DNA of 64,000 nucleotides from Rossellomorea aquimaris (GTDB lineage Bacteria; Bacillota; Bacilli; Bacillales; Bacillaceae_B): NCBI RefSeq assembly GCF_008180865.1, contig NZ_VTEX01000003.1, positions 188,501 to 252,500 of the forward strand, read 5' to 3'. Shown piece by piece: positions 25,012 to 33,857 of this stretch (position 1 is its first letter; each line of letters starts with the position of its first letter). The notes under the pieces were generated by a model. It saw only the letters and a program-made list of their open reading frames with translations, ran no database searches and was not told where the DNA came from. The position numbers and the translations under genes were made by a program.

Positions 25012-26153
25012 GACGACTCCCCCTCCACTTTTTTAAAATGAGAAACGAACTCTCCGTAGCCTTGATCTTCTAACTCATCTTTCGGGACAAATCGAAGGGC
25101 TGCTGAATTCATGCAATATCTTAAACCTGTTGGCTCAGGACCATCATCGAACACATGCCCCAGGTGGGAGTCTGCGTGTTTACTCCTTACCTCGGTCCGC
25201 ACCATGAATAGTGTGCGATCTTCGACTTCCACAATGTTTTCCGCTACCAGGGGCTTCGTGAAACTCGGCCATCCGGTGCCACTTTTATATTTATCTTTTG
25301 AACTGAAGAGAGGCTCCCCTGAAACGATATCCACATAAATCCCTTCTTCTTTGTTGTCCCAATATTCATTATCAAATGCTTTCTCGGTCCCGTCTTCCTG
25401 AGTCACTTTGTACTGGATATCCGTAAGTTTTTCTTTTAACTCTTCTTCTGAATAGGTGGGGTAAAGTGGTTTCGTGTCGAGCTTGATGTTCCGGTCTTCT
25501 CCCCAAGCTTCATCAAGGAAGTCATCCCTTCCTGAGTTGTTTCGATAAAACTTATAGCTTAATTCATTTTTCTTATAATAATCCTGATGGTACTCTTCCG
25601 CTTTGTAAAAGGTGGCAGCGGGCTGGATCTCTGTGACGATTTCTTCTTCAAATCGCCCTGAGTCTGCTAACTCCTGTTTTGATTGCTGTGCTATTTCCTC
25701 CTGTTCTTCACTATGAGTGAAGATACCACTCACGTATTGAGGACCCCGGTCGACGAATTGTCCACCATTATCAGTAGGATCGATCTGTCTCCAGAAAATC
25801 TTTAATAGTTGCTCATACGTAATCACTTTAGGATTATATTCAATTTGAACGGCTTCCACATGACCCGTCTGTTTCGTGGAAACTTCATCATACGTTGGAT
25901 TCTTTTCCTCGCCACCTGTGTATCCGGAAATGACGGAATATACACCATCCAATTTTTCAAAAGGTGGCTCCATGCACCAGAAGCATCCTCCTGCAAAGGT
26001 CGCAACCGCATGTTCATTATCCACCATAGCAGTCTTTACGGGCTCACTTCCCAAAGACTTCTCGGTCATACTTGCATACAGTTTAGGGCCGAAAAATACC
26101 GCCAGACTCACTACCAGCATCAGGCCGATTCCAATCATCACTTTTTTCATCAT
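25008..26153 (-). CDS. msrAB: Membrane-anchored methionine sulfoxide reductase MsrA-MsrB fusion
   Basis: A 381-residue bifunctional repair enzyme. A single N-terminal helix (~5-23) should anchor it outside the membrane. MsrA follows with [11 protein letters not shown] (Cys57 catalytic, Cys60), then MsrB with [21 protein letters not shown] and catalytic Cys347 in [11 protein letters not shown]. It would reduce both S- and R-sulfoxides of methionine in surface proteins. Its start overlaps the kinase stop by four bases, and its end overlaps the Crp/Fnr start. No thioredoxin-like domain is fused, so the reductant is unclear; the DM13 protein of the operon is a candidate partner. Confidence 0.93.
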   Translation of the reverse strand: MMKKVMIGIGLMLVVSLAVFFGPKLYASMTEKSLGSEPVKTAMVDNEHAVATFAGGCFWCMEPPFEKLDGVYSVISGYTGGEEKNPTYDEVSTKQTGHVEAVQIEYNPKVITYEQLLKIFWRQIDPTDNGGQFVDRGPQYVSGIFTHSEEQEEIAQQSKQELADSGRFEEEIVTEIQPAATFYKAEEYHQDYYKKNELSYKFYRNNSGRDDFLDEAWGEDRNIKLDTKPLYPTYSEEELKEKLTDIQYKVTQEDGTEKAFDNEYWDNKEEGIYVDIVSGEPLFSSKDKYKSGTGWPSFTKPLVAENIVEVEDRTLFMVRTEVRSKHADSHLGHVFDDGPEPTGLRYCMNSAALRFVPKDELEDQGYGEFVSHFKKVEGESS

Positions 26154-27199
26154 CTCTCCTCCTTACTCATTTCTAAAGGCAGTCGGAACCAAAAAGTACT
26201 GCCCGACTCACCATCACTTTCGACTCCGATCTCTCCTCCATGAAGTTCAACAATTTCTTTGCTTATGGACAGCCCCAGGCCAGATCCTCCTCCTGCTTTG
26301 TTACGGGACTTCTCTACCCGATAAAAACGCTGAAATATCGATGCCTGTTCTTCAAGGGGAACACCCTTTCCTTCGTCTGTGACTGAAAAGTTCATCATCT
26401 CTCCATCTTTTACTGCTTTAATTTCAAGTGACGTCTGATCAGGAGAAAAGGATAGGGCATTTTGTATGAAGTTCGTCATCACTCTTTTGATTTGAACAGG
26501 CATTAAAGGAACCAGAGGTAAATCTTCATCGTACTGTACAATCACTTCAACATGCTTCTCTTGTAAAACCCTTTCGAACTGCTGAATGGTTTCAATCAGG
26601 AGTTTATCGATTGGTGTCGGATGCGGATTCCATGGCAGTTTCCTATTTTCCAACTGTGAAAACTCCAGTACTTCTTCAATTAATAGACCCAGTTTTTCGG
26701 TTTCTGACAAAATGGTCTCGTAATATCTCTTCCGTGCTTCAGGATCTTCAATAATGTCATCGTTCAAAGCGGCAACAAAAGAATGGATCGATGATAAAGG
26801 TGTTCTAAGGTCATGGGAAACATTGGCGATCAGTTCACTTTTGAACTTCTCTGATTCCCTTAATTCGTCGAACATCGCTTCTATTCTAGTGGACATATGA
26901 TTAAAGTTAGCAGCGAGCTCTCTAATTTCCTGAGGTCCTGCTTCTGTCACCTTCACATCAAAGTCACCCTTAGCCATTCGCTCTGCTTCATGGCTCATCT
27001 GCTTTACTGACTTTAATAAAGGCGATGTAATCATCAAATTTACGGCAAAGGATAGTATTCCCGCTCCAAGCGTAATAAGGGAAAGCAGGATGATGATATT
27101 GGTTGAGATAAACATCTGAACATACGAGATTGTGAGAAATACTAAGATTACGGAGAGTGAAATCGTGTTGGCTAAAATAAGGAGTGTTCTAATTTTCAT
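26150..27199 (-). CDS. Sensor histidine kinase (HAMP type)
   Basis: A 349-residue membrane kinase. Two adjacent N-terminal helices with a very short external loop (~5-60), a HAMP domain, the H-box [17 protein letters not shown]-box [10 protein letters not shown], and G-boxes DEGKGVP and [15 protein letters not shown]. The tiny outer loop suggests sensing within the membrane or through a partner. Start 27199 is preferred (GAGGGG ten bases ahead), overlapping the response regulator end by 11 bases. Partner of the adjacent regulator. Confidence 0.92.
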   Translation of the reverse strand: MKIRTLLILANTISLSVILVFLTISYVQMFISTNIIILLSLITLGAGILSFAVNLMITSPLLKSVKQMSHEAERMAKGDFDVKVTEAGPQEIRELAANFNHMSTRIEAMFDELRESEKFKSELIANVSHDLRTPLSSIHSFVAALNDDIIEDPEARKRYYETILSETEKLGLLIEEVLEFSQLENRKLPWNPHPTPIDKLLIETIQQFERVLQEKHVEVIVQYDEDLPLVPLMPVQIKRVMTNFIQNALSFSPDQTSLEIKAVKDGEMMNFSVTDEGKGVPLEEQASIFQRFYRVEKSRNKAGGGSGLGLSISKEIVELHGGEIGVESDGESGSTFWFRLPLEMSKEER

Positions 27200-27896
27200 A
27201 ATGCTGCTGCCCCTCAAACTTATAACCTATTCCCCACACGGTTTTTATCCATTGAGGCTCAGAAGGATCGACCTCTATCTTTTCTCTTAACCTGCGAATA
27301 TGAACATTGATCGTATTCGCATCACCCAGATATTCATACCCCCATAAGGTTTCGAGCAACTGGGATTTGGAGAACACCTGTGAAGGATGCTCTGCTAACA
27401 GGGTTAATAAATCGAATTCTTTCATGGTCATGTCAATTTCTCTCCCATTAACGACTACTTTTCGTTTATCCCGATCAATGAGTAAGTCTCTCCACTTAAG
27501 AACTTCCCTTTGACCTTCCCGGTTTGGAGTGGAGTAGGTCCTTCTTATTACGTTTTTGACACGGAGCAATAATTCCCGGGGACTGAAAGGTTTGGTGACA
27601 TAGTCATCAGCACCTATCGTCAACCCATAAATCCGATCCTTCTCCTGCCCCAATGCTGTCAGCATGATGATGGGTGTGTCGCTGTCTTCCCTTATCTTTT
27701 CAGCTGCCTGCCACCCATCCATTTGTGGCATCATGATATCCAGTATCACGATGTCCGGTTGGAACGTTTTGTATCGTTCGATTGCCTCATATCCATTAGA
27801 GGCAGTACTCACTTCATACCCCTCCCTCATGAGATACCGTGAGCATACATCCACAATATTTTCTTCATCATCTACTAACAGCACTTTGTTTGCCAT
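27189..27896 (-). CDS. OmpR/PhoB-family response regulator
   Basis: A 235-residue two-domain regulator. The receiver has acidic pair DD at 9-10, phospho-acceptor Asp53 (VILDIMMPQMDGW), and KPFSPREL; the C-terminal winged helix ends GYKFEGQQH. It pairs with the next gene. Three direct TTAAGA-type repeats 11-12 bp apart at 28482-28511, upstream of the operon, are its likely binding sites. Confidence 0.93.
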   Translation of the reverse strand: MANKVLLVDDEENIVDVCSRYLMREGYEVSTASNGYEAIERYKTFQPDIVILDIMMPQMDGWQAAEKIREDSDTPIIMLTALGQEKDRIYGLTIGADDYVTKPFSPRELLLRVKNVIRRTYSTPNREGQREVLKWRDLLIDRDKRKVVVNGREIDMTMKEFDLLTLLAEHPSQVFSKSQLLETLWGYEYLGDANTINVHIRRLREKIEVDPSEPQWIKTVWGIGYKFEGQQHYEN

Positions 27897-27909
27897 GGCT
27901 TACTCTCCT

Positions 27910-28428
27910 TTACATTACCTTACCTATCTCAGCACGACCGAAATCCACATTAAATTGTTTACACCAAATCACAATTTGCATTCCTGATGATGCAGAATGA
28001 TCTCCTGGAATCTCATAATTTTGATTGCCGATATTCCCCTTTAATTCACCCAGTGAAATCCCTTTTTTCGTTTCCTGACCTTCTTCTACTAAGTAAACGT
28101 ATAGATCCGGTCCATTGGTCACTTCAAAATTTTCCAATCGAATATTTTTTCCTGATATACTCACTTTTCCTTTTGCATCGTGATTTTCATCTGCGCCTTG
28201 AAAAATCCCGACTAATTCATTTACCTTCATTGTATCGTTTGTCATTTCGTCTTGCGAAGATGAATCGGTTTCTTTCATAGTATTCTCTTCTTGTTCTTTC
28301 ATATTTGAGCCAGAAGACGATGAAACAGGCGCTTCGTTCACCACCTTATCAAAAAATAACGGAGAAACCAGCCACCATCCCACTCCTAATACTCCTACTG
28401 CAACTATTCCAATCATCCATTTTTTCAT
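27910..28428 (-). CDS. Membrane-anchored DM13-domain protein
   Basis: A 172-residue protein with an N-terminal helix (~5-26), a Ser/Glu-rich linker, and a DM13 domain (~72-168: NELVGIFQGADENHDAKGKVSI; NFEVTNGPDLYVYLVEEG; VIWCKQFNVDFGRAEI). DM13 domains are proposed to take part in electron transfer and carry a conserved Cys, here Cys156. It is the first gene of the operon, 13 bases before the response regulator, suggesting an extracytoplasmic redox role next to MsrAB. Confidence 0.82.
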   Translation of the reverse strand: MKKWMIGIVAVGVLGVGWWLVSPLFFDKVVNEAPVSSSSGSNMKEQEENTMKETDSSSQDEMTNDTMKVNELVGIFQGADENHDAKGKVSISGKNIRLENFEVTNGPDLYVYLVEEGQETKKGISLGELKGNIGNQNYEIPGDHSASSGMQIVIWCKQFNVDFGRAEIGKVM

Positions 28429-28457
28429 TTGCTTCTCCCCTCGTTATGATTAACGAT

Positions 28458-28511
28458 AGTATAATAAACAAACCTTATGGATTCTTAACGAAAATCTTAA
28501 ATAATTCTTAA
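28458..28511 (-). promoter_or_regulatory. Operon promoter with three response-regulator repeats
   Basis: On the minus strand TTAAGAA (28505-28511), TTAAGAT (28494-28500) and TTAAGAA (28482-28488) repeat every 11-12 bp, followed by a -10-like TATACT (28458-28463) with no good -35. This fits activation by an OmpR-type regulator, i.e. autoregulation. Confidence 0.65.
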
Positions 28512-28591
28512 ATGTGATACTCCTTTCATTTTGGACAGTCGCAAGCTTATCTGAGATAGTAATAGATATCGAATGAAAAGGAGCAGAATCC

Positions 28592-29674
28592 ATGCTTATA
28601 TCTATATTTTCACTTACCGCTTTGATCGTGATTGCCTTCCTGGTTATCCGGTTTTATCCTGCATTTGGTGAGAAGCCTTCCCTTGAACGTGTTCAGTCCT
28701 CTCCCCAGCATTCAAAAGGCTCATTTAAAAATCCCATCCCAACTTCTATGGATACCAGCTTTTCCACGTCTCTTACAATGATTCGGGATCTTATGAAAAG
28801 AAATGCCAACCGTAAGCCTGATACCGATATTCCAAGAGTCGGATTTCCGTCCTTTAAACATCCTCATTACGTTACGAATGTAACCTGGTTTGGGCACTCT
28901 GCATCGATGATTGAGATTGAAGGAAAAAGACTACTTCTTGACCCCATGTTTGGTCGTGCGCCATCCCCGTTTCCTTGGATAGGCGGGAAGCGGTATAGCA
29001 AAGACCTTCCTTTTCACATGGATGAACTCCCTTCTATTGATGCTGTGATCTTTTCACATGATCATTACGATCATCTGGATTATGGCACGATTCGAAAGCT
29101 TCAAGGCAAAGTGAATCAGTTCTTTGTTCCCATCGGAGTAGGGAGTCACCTTGAGAGGTGGGGAATCCATTATGATCACATTGTAGAGCTTGATTGGTGG
29201 GACGAGGTTGAGTGGAGTGGTCTTACTCTGGCGTGTACCCCGGCACGACATTTTTCCGGGAGAAGCTTACATGATCGTAATGCTACCTTATGGTGTTCAT
29301 GGTGTATCATCGGGAACTCTTCCAGACTCTTCTTTAGCGGTGATAGTGGATACGGCCCTCATTTTAAAGAAATAGGCAGTGTTTATGGACCATTCGATTT
29401 GTCCCTGATGGAATGTGGTCAATATGATCCCAGATGGGCGCCGATACATATGTGTCCGGAAGAGACTGTACAAGCCCATCTTGATGTGAAGGGGAAGTGG
29501 CTTCTGCCCATTCATTGGGGTGCTTTCACGTTATCTTTTCATGAATGGACAGATCCCATAATGAGAGTGACGAAAAGCGGCGCAGAACAAGGGGTTCATG
29601 TTGTTACCCCTCGAATCGGAGAAACTTTTCCTGTAGAAGGTGATTCCTACCCCTCTTTAATATGGTGGGGATGA
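28592..29674 (+). CDS. MBL-fold hydrolase, NAPE-PLD-like
   Basis: A 360-residue metallo-beta-lactamase-fold protein. It has an N-terminal helix (~1-22), VTWFGHSASMIEIEGKRLLLDPMFG, the metal motif SHDHYDHLDY (~153), FSGDSGYGPHF and LPIHWGAFTLSFHEW, the layout of N-acylphosphatidylethanolamine phospholipase D and related lipid hydrolases. AAAGGAG precedes ATG. It is divergent from the DM13 operon. A phospholipid or lactone substrate is plausible but unproven. Confidence 0.85.
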   Translation: MLISIFSLTALIVIAFLVIRFYPAFGEKPSLERVQSSPQHSKGSFKNPIPTSMDTSFSTSLTMIRDLMKRNANRKPDTDIPRVGFPSFKHPHYVTNVTWFGHSASMIEIEGKRLLLDPMFGRAPSPFPWIGGKRYSKDLPFHMDELPSIDAVIFSHDHYDHLDYGTIRKLQGKVNQFFVPIGVGSHLERWGIHYDHIVELDWWDEVEWSGLTLACTPARHFSGRSLHDRNATLWCSWCIIGNSSRLFFSGDSGYGPHFKEIGSVYGPFDLSLMECGQYDPRWAPIHMCPEETVQAHLDVKGKWLLPIHWGAFTLSFHEWTDPIMRVTKSGAEQGVHVVTPRIGETFPVEGDSYPSLIWWG

Positions 29675-29681
29675 ACCAACC

Positions 29682-29726
29682 ATCGCCTAGTTGTATACAA
29701 TATCTAAGAACCTTAAAGTAGGCGAT
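29682..29726 (+). promoter_or_regulatory. Hairpin leader of the repetitive-protein gene
   Basis: ATCGCCTA (29682-29689) pairs with TAGGCGAT (29719-29726), with palindrome TTGTATACAA (29691-29700) inside. The 3' arm covers the only ribosome-site-like bases before ATG 29733, so it may limit translation. Confidence 0.4.
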
Positions 29727-29732
29727 TATACT

Positions 29733-30275
29733 ATGAGCAATGAACAAAAACTCACGTTCGGAGCATGGGTTGCGGCAATCGGAACGGTCCTTGCCGCTAT
29801 TGGCAGTACCCCTATTAAAAGCATTCCAGAAGATACTTTACAGTCGTTCAATCTCGTAGGAAATGAATTGCAAGCAACGGGAAATGCATTAGAGGCAGAT
29901 GCAATAGATGATTTCACCCTGACGAAAGCAGGAAATGAAATTCAAGCAATCGGAAATGTCACTGTTATAGCCGGCATACTGATTAAGTTCAATGACATAA
30001 CAAAGCAAGAGTTGAATATTAAAGGAAATCTCCTCCAGGCACTGGGTGGAGGGGCTGCCCTCGCAGATTCCTTTAATGAAGAACATACGTTAGAAGAGCT
30101 TTATTCGATTTATGGCAATCTCCTCCAGATTATCGGTAACTCCCTGCAGGCCATCTCAGGCATCCTTGAGTTAAATCAAAGAGACAGCGGGAATATCAAT
30201 GTAGTGGGAAGCTGGATCCAGGCAGTGGGTTCTGTCATTTCTGCATTGGTGCAAACGAAGGAATCTTCCTCCTGA
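29733..30275 (+). CDS. Repetitive helical protein (DUF6944-like)
   Basis: A 180-residue protein with five imperfect repeats of G-N/S-x-[LI]-Q-A-x-G-N (GNELQATGN, GNEIQAIGN, GNLLQALGG, GNLLQIIGN/GNSLQAISG, GSWIQAVGS) every ~30 residues. The N-terminus (FGAWVAAIGTVLAAIGSTP) is a hydrophobic helix. I believe it matches the Bacillus DUF6944 repetitive family, of unknown function. Small-residue-rich amphipathic helices suggest membrane or protein-protein association. Start at MSNEQKL; the ribosome site is poor and may be buried in the leader hairpin. Confidence 0.72.
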   Translation: MSNEQKLTFGAWVAAIGTVLAAIGSTPIKSIPEDTLQSFNLVGNELQATGNALEADAIDDFTLTKAGNEIQAIGNVTVIAGILIKFNDITKQELNIKGNLLQALGGGAALADSFNEEHTLEELYSIYGNLLQIIGNSLQAISGILELNQRDSGNINVVGSWIQAVGSVISALVQTKESSS

Positions 30276-30334
30276 GGTTGTTATACATACTCGATATGTG
30301 AGAATGTATACAACCAGGTTAGCTGTTGCTAACC
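30275..30334 (+). terminator. Two hairpins after the repetitive-protein gene
   Basis: GGTTGTTATACAT/ATGTATACAACC (30276-30314, with one bulge) is followed by GGTTAGC-TGTT-GCTAACC (30317-30334). Neither has a strong T-run. Confidence 0.4.
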
Positions 30335-30434
30335 ATAGGTCTAATTTCACAAAGTCTCTCCAGATGGGTTAATGCCCAATCCATTTCGAATCCGGGCGAA
30401 TATTCATAACCTAGATAGAGAGGAGGTTTATGTT

Positions 30435-30695
30435 ATGAATGACTTTCACACTTTAAATAATGAAACTTTTTTCAATTTTCATGATGTACGACGCCCGATC
30501 GGACGAGTGGGATTTGGCAGGCCTGGCTTTGGTGGGTTTGGAAGAAGACCGTTTGGATTTGGATTCAACCCGTTTTTAGGTGGCCTCGCCGGTGGACTGC
30601 TTGGAGCTGCATTATTGAGTCCATACTCATATGGATATGGATACGGATATCCCCCACCTTACTATGGTTATCCTCCTTACCCTTATTATTATTAA
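30435..30695 (+). CDS. Small Gly/Phe/Tyr/Pro-rich protein
   Basis: An 86-residue low-complexity protein: a polar N-terminus, then a Gly-Phe-Arg stretch (GFGRPGFGGFGRRPFG), a short hydrophobic GGLAGGLLGAALL, and a Tyr-Pro-Gly tail ending in PYPYYY. Such proteins are common in Bacillus spore coats and surface layers, and Tyr-rich tails can cross-link. The start is fixed by AGGAGG nine bases upstream of ATG 30435. A strong terminator follows. No family recognised; spore-coat role is inference. Confidence 0.72.
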   Translation: MNDFHTLNNETFFNFHDVRRPIGRVGFGRPGFGGFGRRPFGFGFNPFLGGLAGGLLGAALLSPYSYGYGYGYPPPYYGYPPYPYYY

Positions 30696-30708
30696 TAAAA
30701 TCATACAA

Positions 30709-30753
30709 AAAAAGGAGCCAGCGCCACATTCAATGTGCTTAGGGCTCCTTTTT
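30709..30753 (+). terminator. Rho-independent terminator
   Basis: AAAAAGGAGCC/GGCTCCTTTTT with a partly paired long loop. Confidence 0.8.
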
Positions 30754-30798
30754 AGATATTCCTGATATTCATCCATCAAGAGGGACGGACCTCTTCTC

Positions 30799-31647
30799 TT
30801 ACACGCTTAGATAAATCCGGTTGCCTGACGGGTCTTCAGTCAGGATTTTTCCGTTCTGTTCGCGGATGGTCGCTCCCATGGATTGAAGCTTTTGGATGAT
30901 GGTGTTTCGTTTTTCTTCGGTTGGGAAGTGAAGCGTGAACCAGTTTAAACCGACACTGTTTTCAGCTGGTGCCGGAGCCCCTTCCCCATTCCAGGTGTTC
31001 AGTCCAATATGGTGATGATATCCACCCGTTGAAATGAAAAGTGCCTGACTTCCAAATCGGCTGACTACATCAAAACCAAGTCCCTCCCCGTAAAATTCCT
31101 CTGTTGATTTCAAATCAGAAACATGCAAATGGATATGACCCATGACCGTACCGGCAGGAAGTCCTTCCCACGGTTGTCCCATTGCCTCAGCCAATATCCC
31201 CCTTGCATCGATTGGATCAACGGCCATCTTTACCTGATTGCCATTCCATGTCCATTCCGATGAAGGACGGTCCCTGTAGATCTCGATTCCATTTCCATCC
31301 GGATCAGATAAATACAGAGCTTCACTGACGAGATGATCAGAAGAGCCCAGTTGAATATTCAGCTTTATGAGATGATCTAATATTTTCCCCAGATCTGTTC
31401 TATTCGGCAGCAACAGGGCAAAATGGTACAAACCTGTCGTTCTCGGCTCCTTAGGTGAAACATTTACTGGTTGTTCCAGAGATAGCAATGGGTGGATTCC
31501 ATCTGCCGTCAGAGTCGCTCTATTTTCTGTTTGTTCCATCACTTTAAATCCAATTACTTCTTGGTAATAGGAAAGAGATCGCTCTAAGTTTTCAACTTTT
31601 ATATTTACTTCCCCAACGAATGTATGTGGTTCTTTATGAAAATTCAT
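30799..31647 (-). CDS. catE: Catechol-2,3-dioxygenase-like VOC protein (CatE)
   Basis: A 282-residue protein with two VOC modules (~10-125 and ~165-280). Metal ligands are expected at His in GLYHFALLLP, GHIHLHVSDL and the final Glu-type site. The segment YHHHIGLNTWNGEGAPAP and the overall layout match B. subtilis CatE, which opens catechol rings and protects from catechols/quinones. It is the second gene of a catD-catE operon (15-base gap) divergent from a YodB/CatR-type repressor, the same arrangement as in the catDE regulon. Confidence 0.9.
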   Translation of the reverse strand: MNFHKEPHTFVGEVNIKVENLERSLSYYQEVIGFKVMEQTENRATLTADGIHPLLSLEQPVNVSPKEPRTTGLYHFALLLPNRTDLGKILDHLIKLNIQLGSSDHLVSEALYLSDPDGNGIEIYRDRPSSEWTWNGNQVKMAVDPIDARGILAEAMGQPWEGLPAGTVMGHIHLHVSDLKSTEEFYGEGLGFDVVSRFGSQALFISTGGYHHHIGLNTWNGEGAPAPAENSVGLNWFTLHFPTEEKRNTIIQKLQSMGATIREQNGKILTEDPSGNRIYLSV

Positions 31648-31662
31648 CTTTATTCCTCCATT

Positions 31663-32064
31663 TCAATTTTGCTGTGAAAACTTTTGATCTAATGAGAACA
31701 ATGATTCCTTTGCCACGACAAAATATAAAGACATCGCAAGCAGTGCTAAGTCAAATTCGTACCCGGCCATCTGTCCATTCCCTAAGAAACCTGCAGCTAA
31801 TTTTACTTTAACGATTGCTCCTATCATGATTAAGCCGAATAATCCAGCTACGACGCGAGTACCTATTCCCAGGATCATGGCTAATCCGCCAACCAATTCA
31901 ATGATGGCGACCACATAAGCCGCTCCCCCTGGCAGCCCTAAGCTTTGAAAGAAACCGGCCGTATTTTCGATCCCACCCTGGAACTTAGTCAAACCGTGGA
32001 TGAAGAAGGTGATTCCTAAAAATATTCTTAAAATGAGTGCTCCTATTAAGTGATTCTGTAACAT
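31663..32064 (-). CDS. catD: DoxX-family membrane protein (CatD)
   Basis: A 133-residue protein with four predicted helices; LRIFLGITFFIHGLTKFQGGI at the N-terminus and the GLAMILGIGTRVVAGLFGLIMIGAIVKV region are DoxX signatures. Paired with catE, it matches B. subtilis CatD, whose exact part in quinone/catechol resistance is unclear. ATG follows GGAAAGAAG-type purines. The operator AGTTAC-TTTAT-GTAACT is 40 bases upstream. Confidence 0.88.
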   Translation of the reverse strand: MLQNHLIGALILRIFLGITFFIHGLTKFQGGIENTAGFFQSLGLPGGAAYVVAIIELVGGLAMILGIGTRVVAGLFGLIMIGAIVKVKLAAGFLGNGQMAGYEFDLALLAMSLYFVVAKESLFSLDQKFSQQN

Positions 32065-32103
32065 TGTCTATTCTTCCTTTCTTTATGTTATTTTATTAAA
32101 GTT

Positions 32104-32120
32104 AGTTACTTTATGTAACT
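32104..32120. promoter_or_regulatory. catD-side operator
   Basis: AGTTAC-TTTAT-GTAACT, a perfect 6-5-6 inverted repeat in the catD/catR spacer. Confidence 0.65.
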
Positions 32121-32149
32121 TATATTATTTTAATAACTATGAACTGTCA

Positions 32150-32164
32150 AGTAATTAAATTACT
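32150..32164. promoter_or_regulatory. catR-side operator
   Basis: AGTAATT-A-AATTACT, a perfect palindrome at the -35 region of the regulator gene (-10 TATACT at 32183-32188), pointing to autoregulation. Confidence 0.7.
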
Positions 32165-32215
32165 AAAATGGTGATGATGTGGTATACTTGTTATAAAGAA
32201 GGAGGCATTGACAGA

Positions 32216-32530
32216 ATGAATCAGTCAGAAATTTGTCCAAGGTTCGAGAAAGCCATCGGCATCTTAAGTCAACGATGGACAGCACTCATCATTTATCAAT
32301 TGCTTTCCGGACCACAACGAAACTGTACCATCAAAGACGCAATAGGCATCAGCGGCAGGCTTCTTTCAGAGCGACTGAAGGACCTTGAAGAAGAAGGCAT
32401 CGTACAGAGGGACGTCTATCCGGAAACACCCGTGCGTATTGAGTATTCACTAACTAAAAAAGGGTATTCTTTAGAACCTTTAATGAAAGATATAGAGAAG
32501 TGGTCCCAGGAGTGGATTGAGAAGGAATGA
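32216..32530 (+). CDS. HxlR/DUF24-family redox regulator (CatR/YodB-like)
   Basis: A 104-residue winged-helix regulator. The single conserved Cys7 in SEICPRFEKA corresponds to the thiol switch of YodB/CatR, which senses quinones and diamide. Recognition helix region SGRLLSERLKDLEEEGIVQRDVYPETPVRIEYSLT is typical. The start at 32216 has AAGGAGG ten bases ahead. It is divergent from catDE with two palindromes between. CatR and YodB cannot be told apart here. Confidence 0.88.
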   Translation: MNQSEICPRFEKAIGILSQRWTALIIYQLLSGPQRNCTIKDAIGISGRLLSERLKDLEEEGIVQRDVYPETPVRIEYSLTKKGYSLEPLMKDIEKWSQEWIEKE

Positions 32531-32537
32531 AAACTCG

Positions 32538-33548
32538 TCAGATTGTTGGCGGGTTTTTTTGTTTGTGCTTTCGGGTCGGACTTTCATCGGATGATAGGAT
32601 GTATTGTGTTCCTTTTTTGGTGCCTGTTGTGGGGAAGTTTAGGGATTGGAGGAGTCTTTTTGCAACATGAGAGGAATTGATTTTTAAAAATTTTCTTAGT
32701 TCCGCATTACTTATAGTAGGTCCTATCAAAAGTTCATAGTCCTTAAAGGCTTGGATATGAGCATTGATATTTTCACTATTACAATTCATACAAAGCCATT
32801 TTCCATGCTTTCTCACTAACGGCCGATGATTGCAAGCTTCACATATGACCCCCTTTAACAGCTCTCCTTCTGTAATGTTATATCGCTCCAAGACAGAGGG
32901 ATTAGGTTCTTCATGATGTCGTTTTAATGTGCGAATTATTTTTTTCATATCTTTAGGTGTTACGTTTTCTTGTCGAATAGAAACCTCTATATACTTCACC
33001 TTGTCCAGTAGAGAATGGCGATGGATGACAATTTTATTAAGGGTTTTGTTATCTGGAGAAGTTTTAATGATAGTCCGATCGTTGCTCATGACTACGCAAG
33101 AGTAAATGGGGATGTTGGGAAATCCATGCTTCGATAACCAGCTTATAAGTTGGCTTTCCTGTCTTTTAATTTGAATCGTAGGGTCCGGTAAAGCTGATTC
33201 AATACCATCTTTTGTTTGAATAAGTTGATTGAAGATGGGGTCGAAGTAAGCAGTGCCCGCAAGGTATTTGACTTCAATATTGAGGATGAATCTGGTTGAG
33301 ATGAGCAGGGTGTCTATTTGAAAAAAGCTGTCTTTGTAGGGAATTCTCAGGTCGTGGAGAATGTAATATTTTTTGGGGTCTAAAAAGCTTAAAGTGTAAT
33401 CTAAAGCTGTCTCTCCTTTGAATCCGGCCGTTCTTTTACCAAGTTCCTCGGATATCATGGGCAGTTTTGGATGGTTGAGGGGAAGTCGGCGGAGTAAAGC
33501 TTGTAAAATGAGGATAATTCGAGGGATGATTCGTTCTTTTTCGATCAT
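32538..33548 (-). CDS. NERD-domain protein with zinc ribbon
   Basis: A 336-residue protein with a NERD (nuclease-related) domain at ~40-160: GFKGETALDYTLSFL, YYILHDLRIPYKDSFFQIDTLLIS, and FILNIEVKYLAG, the last matching the ExK of the PD-(D/E)XK fold. A four-Cys ribbon follows (CEACNHRPLVRKHGKWLCMNC, ~237-257) and a C-terminal HTH-like segment (TISNAELRKFLKINSSHVAKRLLQ). A DNA-processing role is inferred. Next to a 20-bp tandem repeat array at its 5' end. Confidence 0.82.
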   Translation of the reverse strand: MIEKERIIPRIILILQALLRRLPLNHPKLPMISEELGKRTAGFKGETALDYTLSFLDPKKYYILHDLRIPYKDSFFQIDTLLISTRFILNIEVKYLAGTAYFDPIFNQLIQTKDGIESALPDPTIQIKRQESQLISWLSKHGFPNIPIYSCVVMSNDRTIIKTSPDNKTLNKIVIHRHSLLDKVKYIEVSIRQENVTPKDMKKIIRTLKRHHEEPNPSVLERYNITEGELLKGVICEACNHRPLVRKHGKWLCMNCNSENINAHIQAFKDYELLIGPTISNAELRKFLKINSSHVAKRLLQSLNFPTTGTKKGTQYILSSDESPTRKHKQKNPPTI

Positions 33549-33632
33549 TTTATCACTCCAATCGGGTTTTATATTACGTGTATTCTCCTTGGACTGCAGA
33601 AAATCCTGCTTCGAGATGGCAGATATTAATTT

Positions 33633-33740
33633 TATCAGCGGAATTTTACTTATATCAGCGGAATTTTACTTATATCAGCGAAATTTCCGATATATCAGCG
33701 AAATTCAAATTATATCAGCGAAATCTTAATTTTATCAGCG
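33633..33740. repeat. 20-bp tandem repeat array
   Basis: Six copies of TATCAGCG lie at exact 20-bp steps (33633, 33653, 33673, 33693, 33713, 33733). The unit is roughly TATCAGCG(G/A)AATTTTACTTA; the first 12 bases are the most constant and the rest drifts. The 309-base spacer around it has no credible gene, although two frames run through it. It is not a CRISPR array. Confidence 0.9.
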
Positions 33741-33857
33741 AACTGCTTCTCTTCCAGATAACTACAAAAATCCCAACCAAAAAAATCATTCCCATTCCCC
33801 TCCCGCCATAGTATATTTAGAGAAGCGAAATAAATCGACTGCGAGGGACGGACCTAT

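Noticed and set aside
33633-33740. CRISPR array
   Set aside because: Units are 20 bp in total with drifting rather than unique 30-bp spacers, there is no long palindromic repeat, and no cas genes are nearby. The Cas4-like protein at 35780 is degenerate and Fur-linked.
33578-33811. Open frames on the plus strand through the 20-bp repeat
   Set aside because: They read only repeat units (ISAEF, YQRNF, YISEI), have no ribosome site, and the 20-bp period makes every frame look protein-like.
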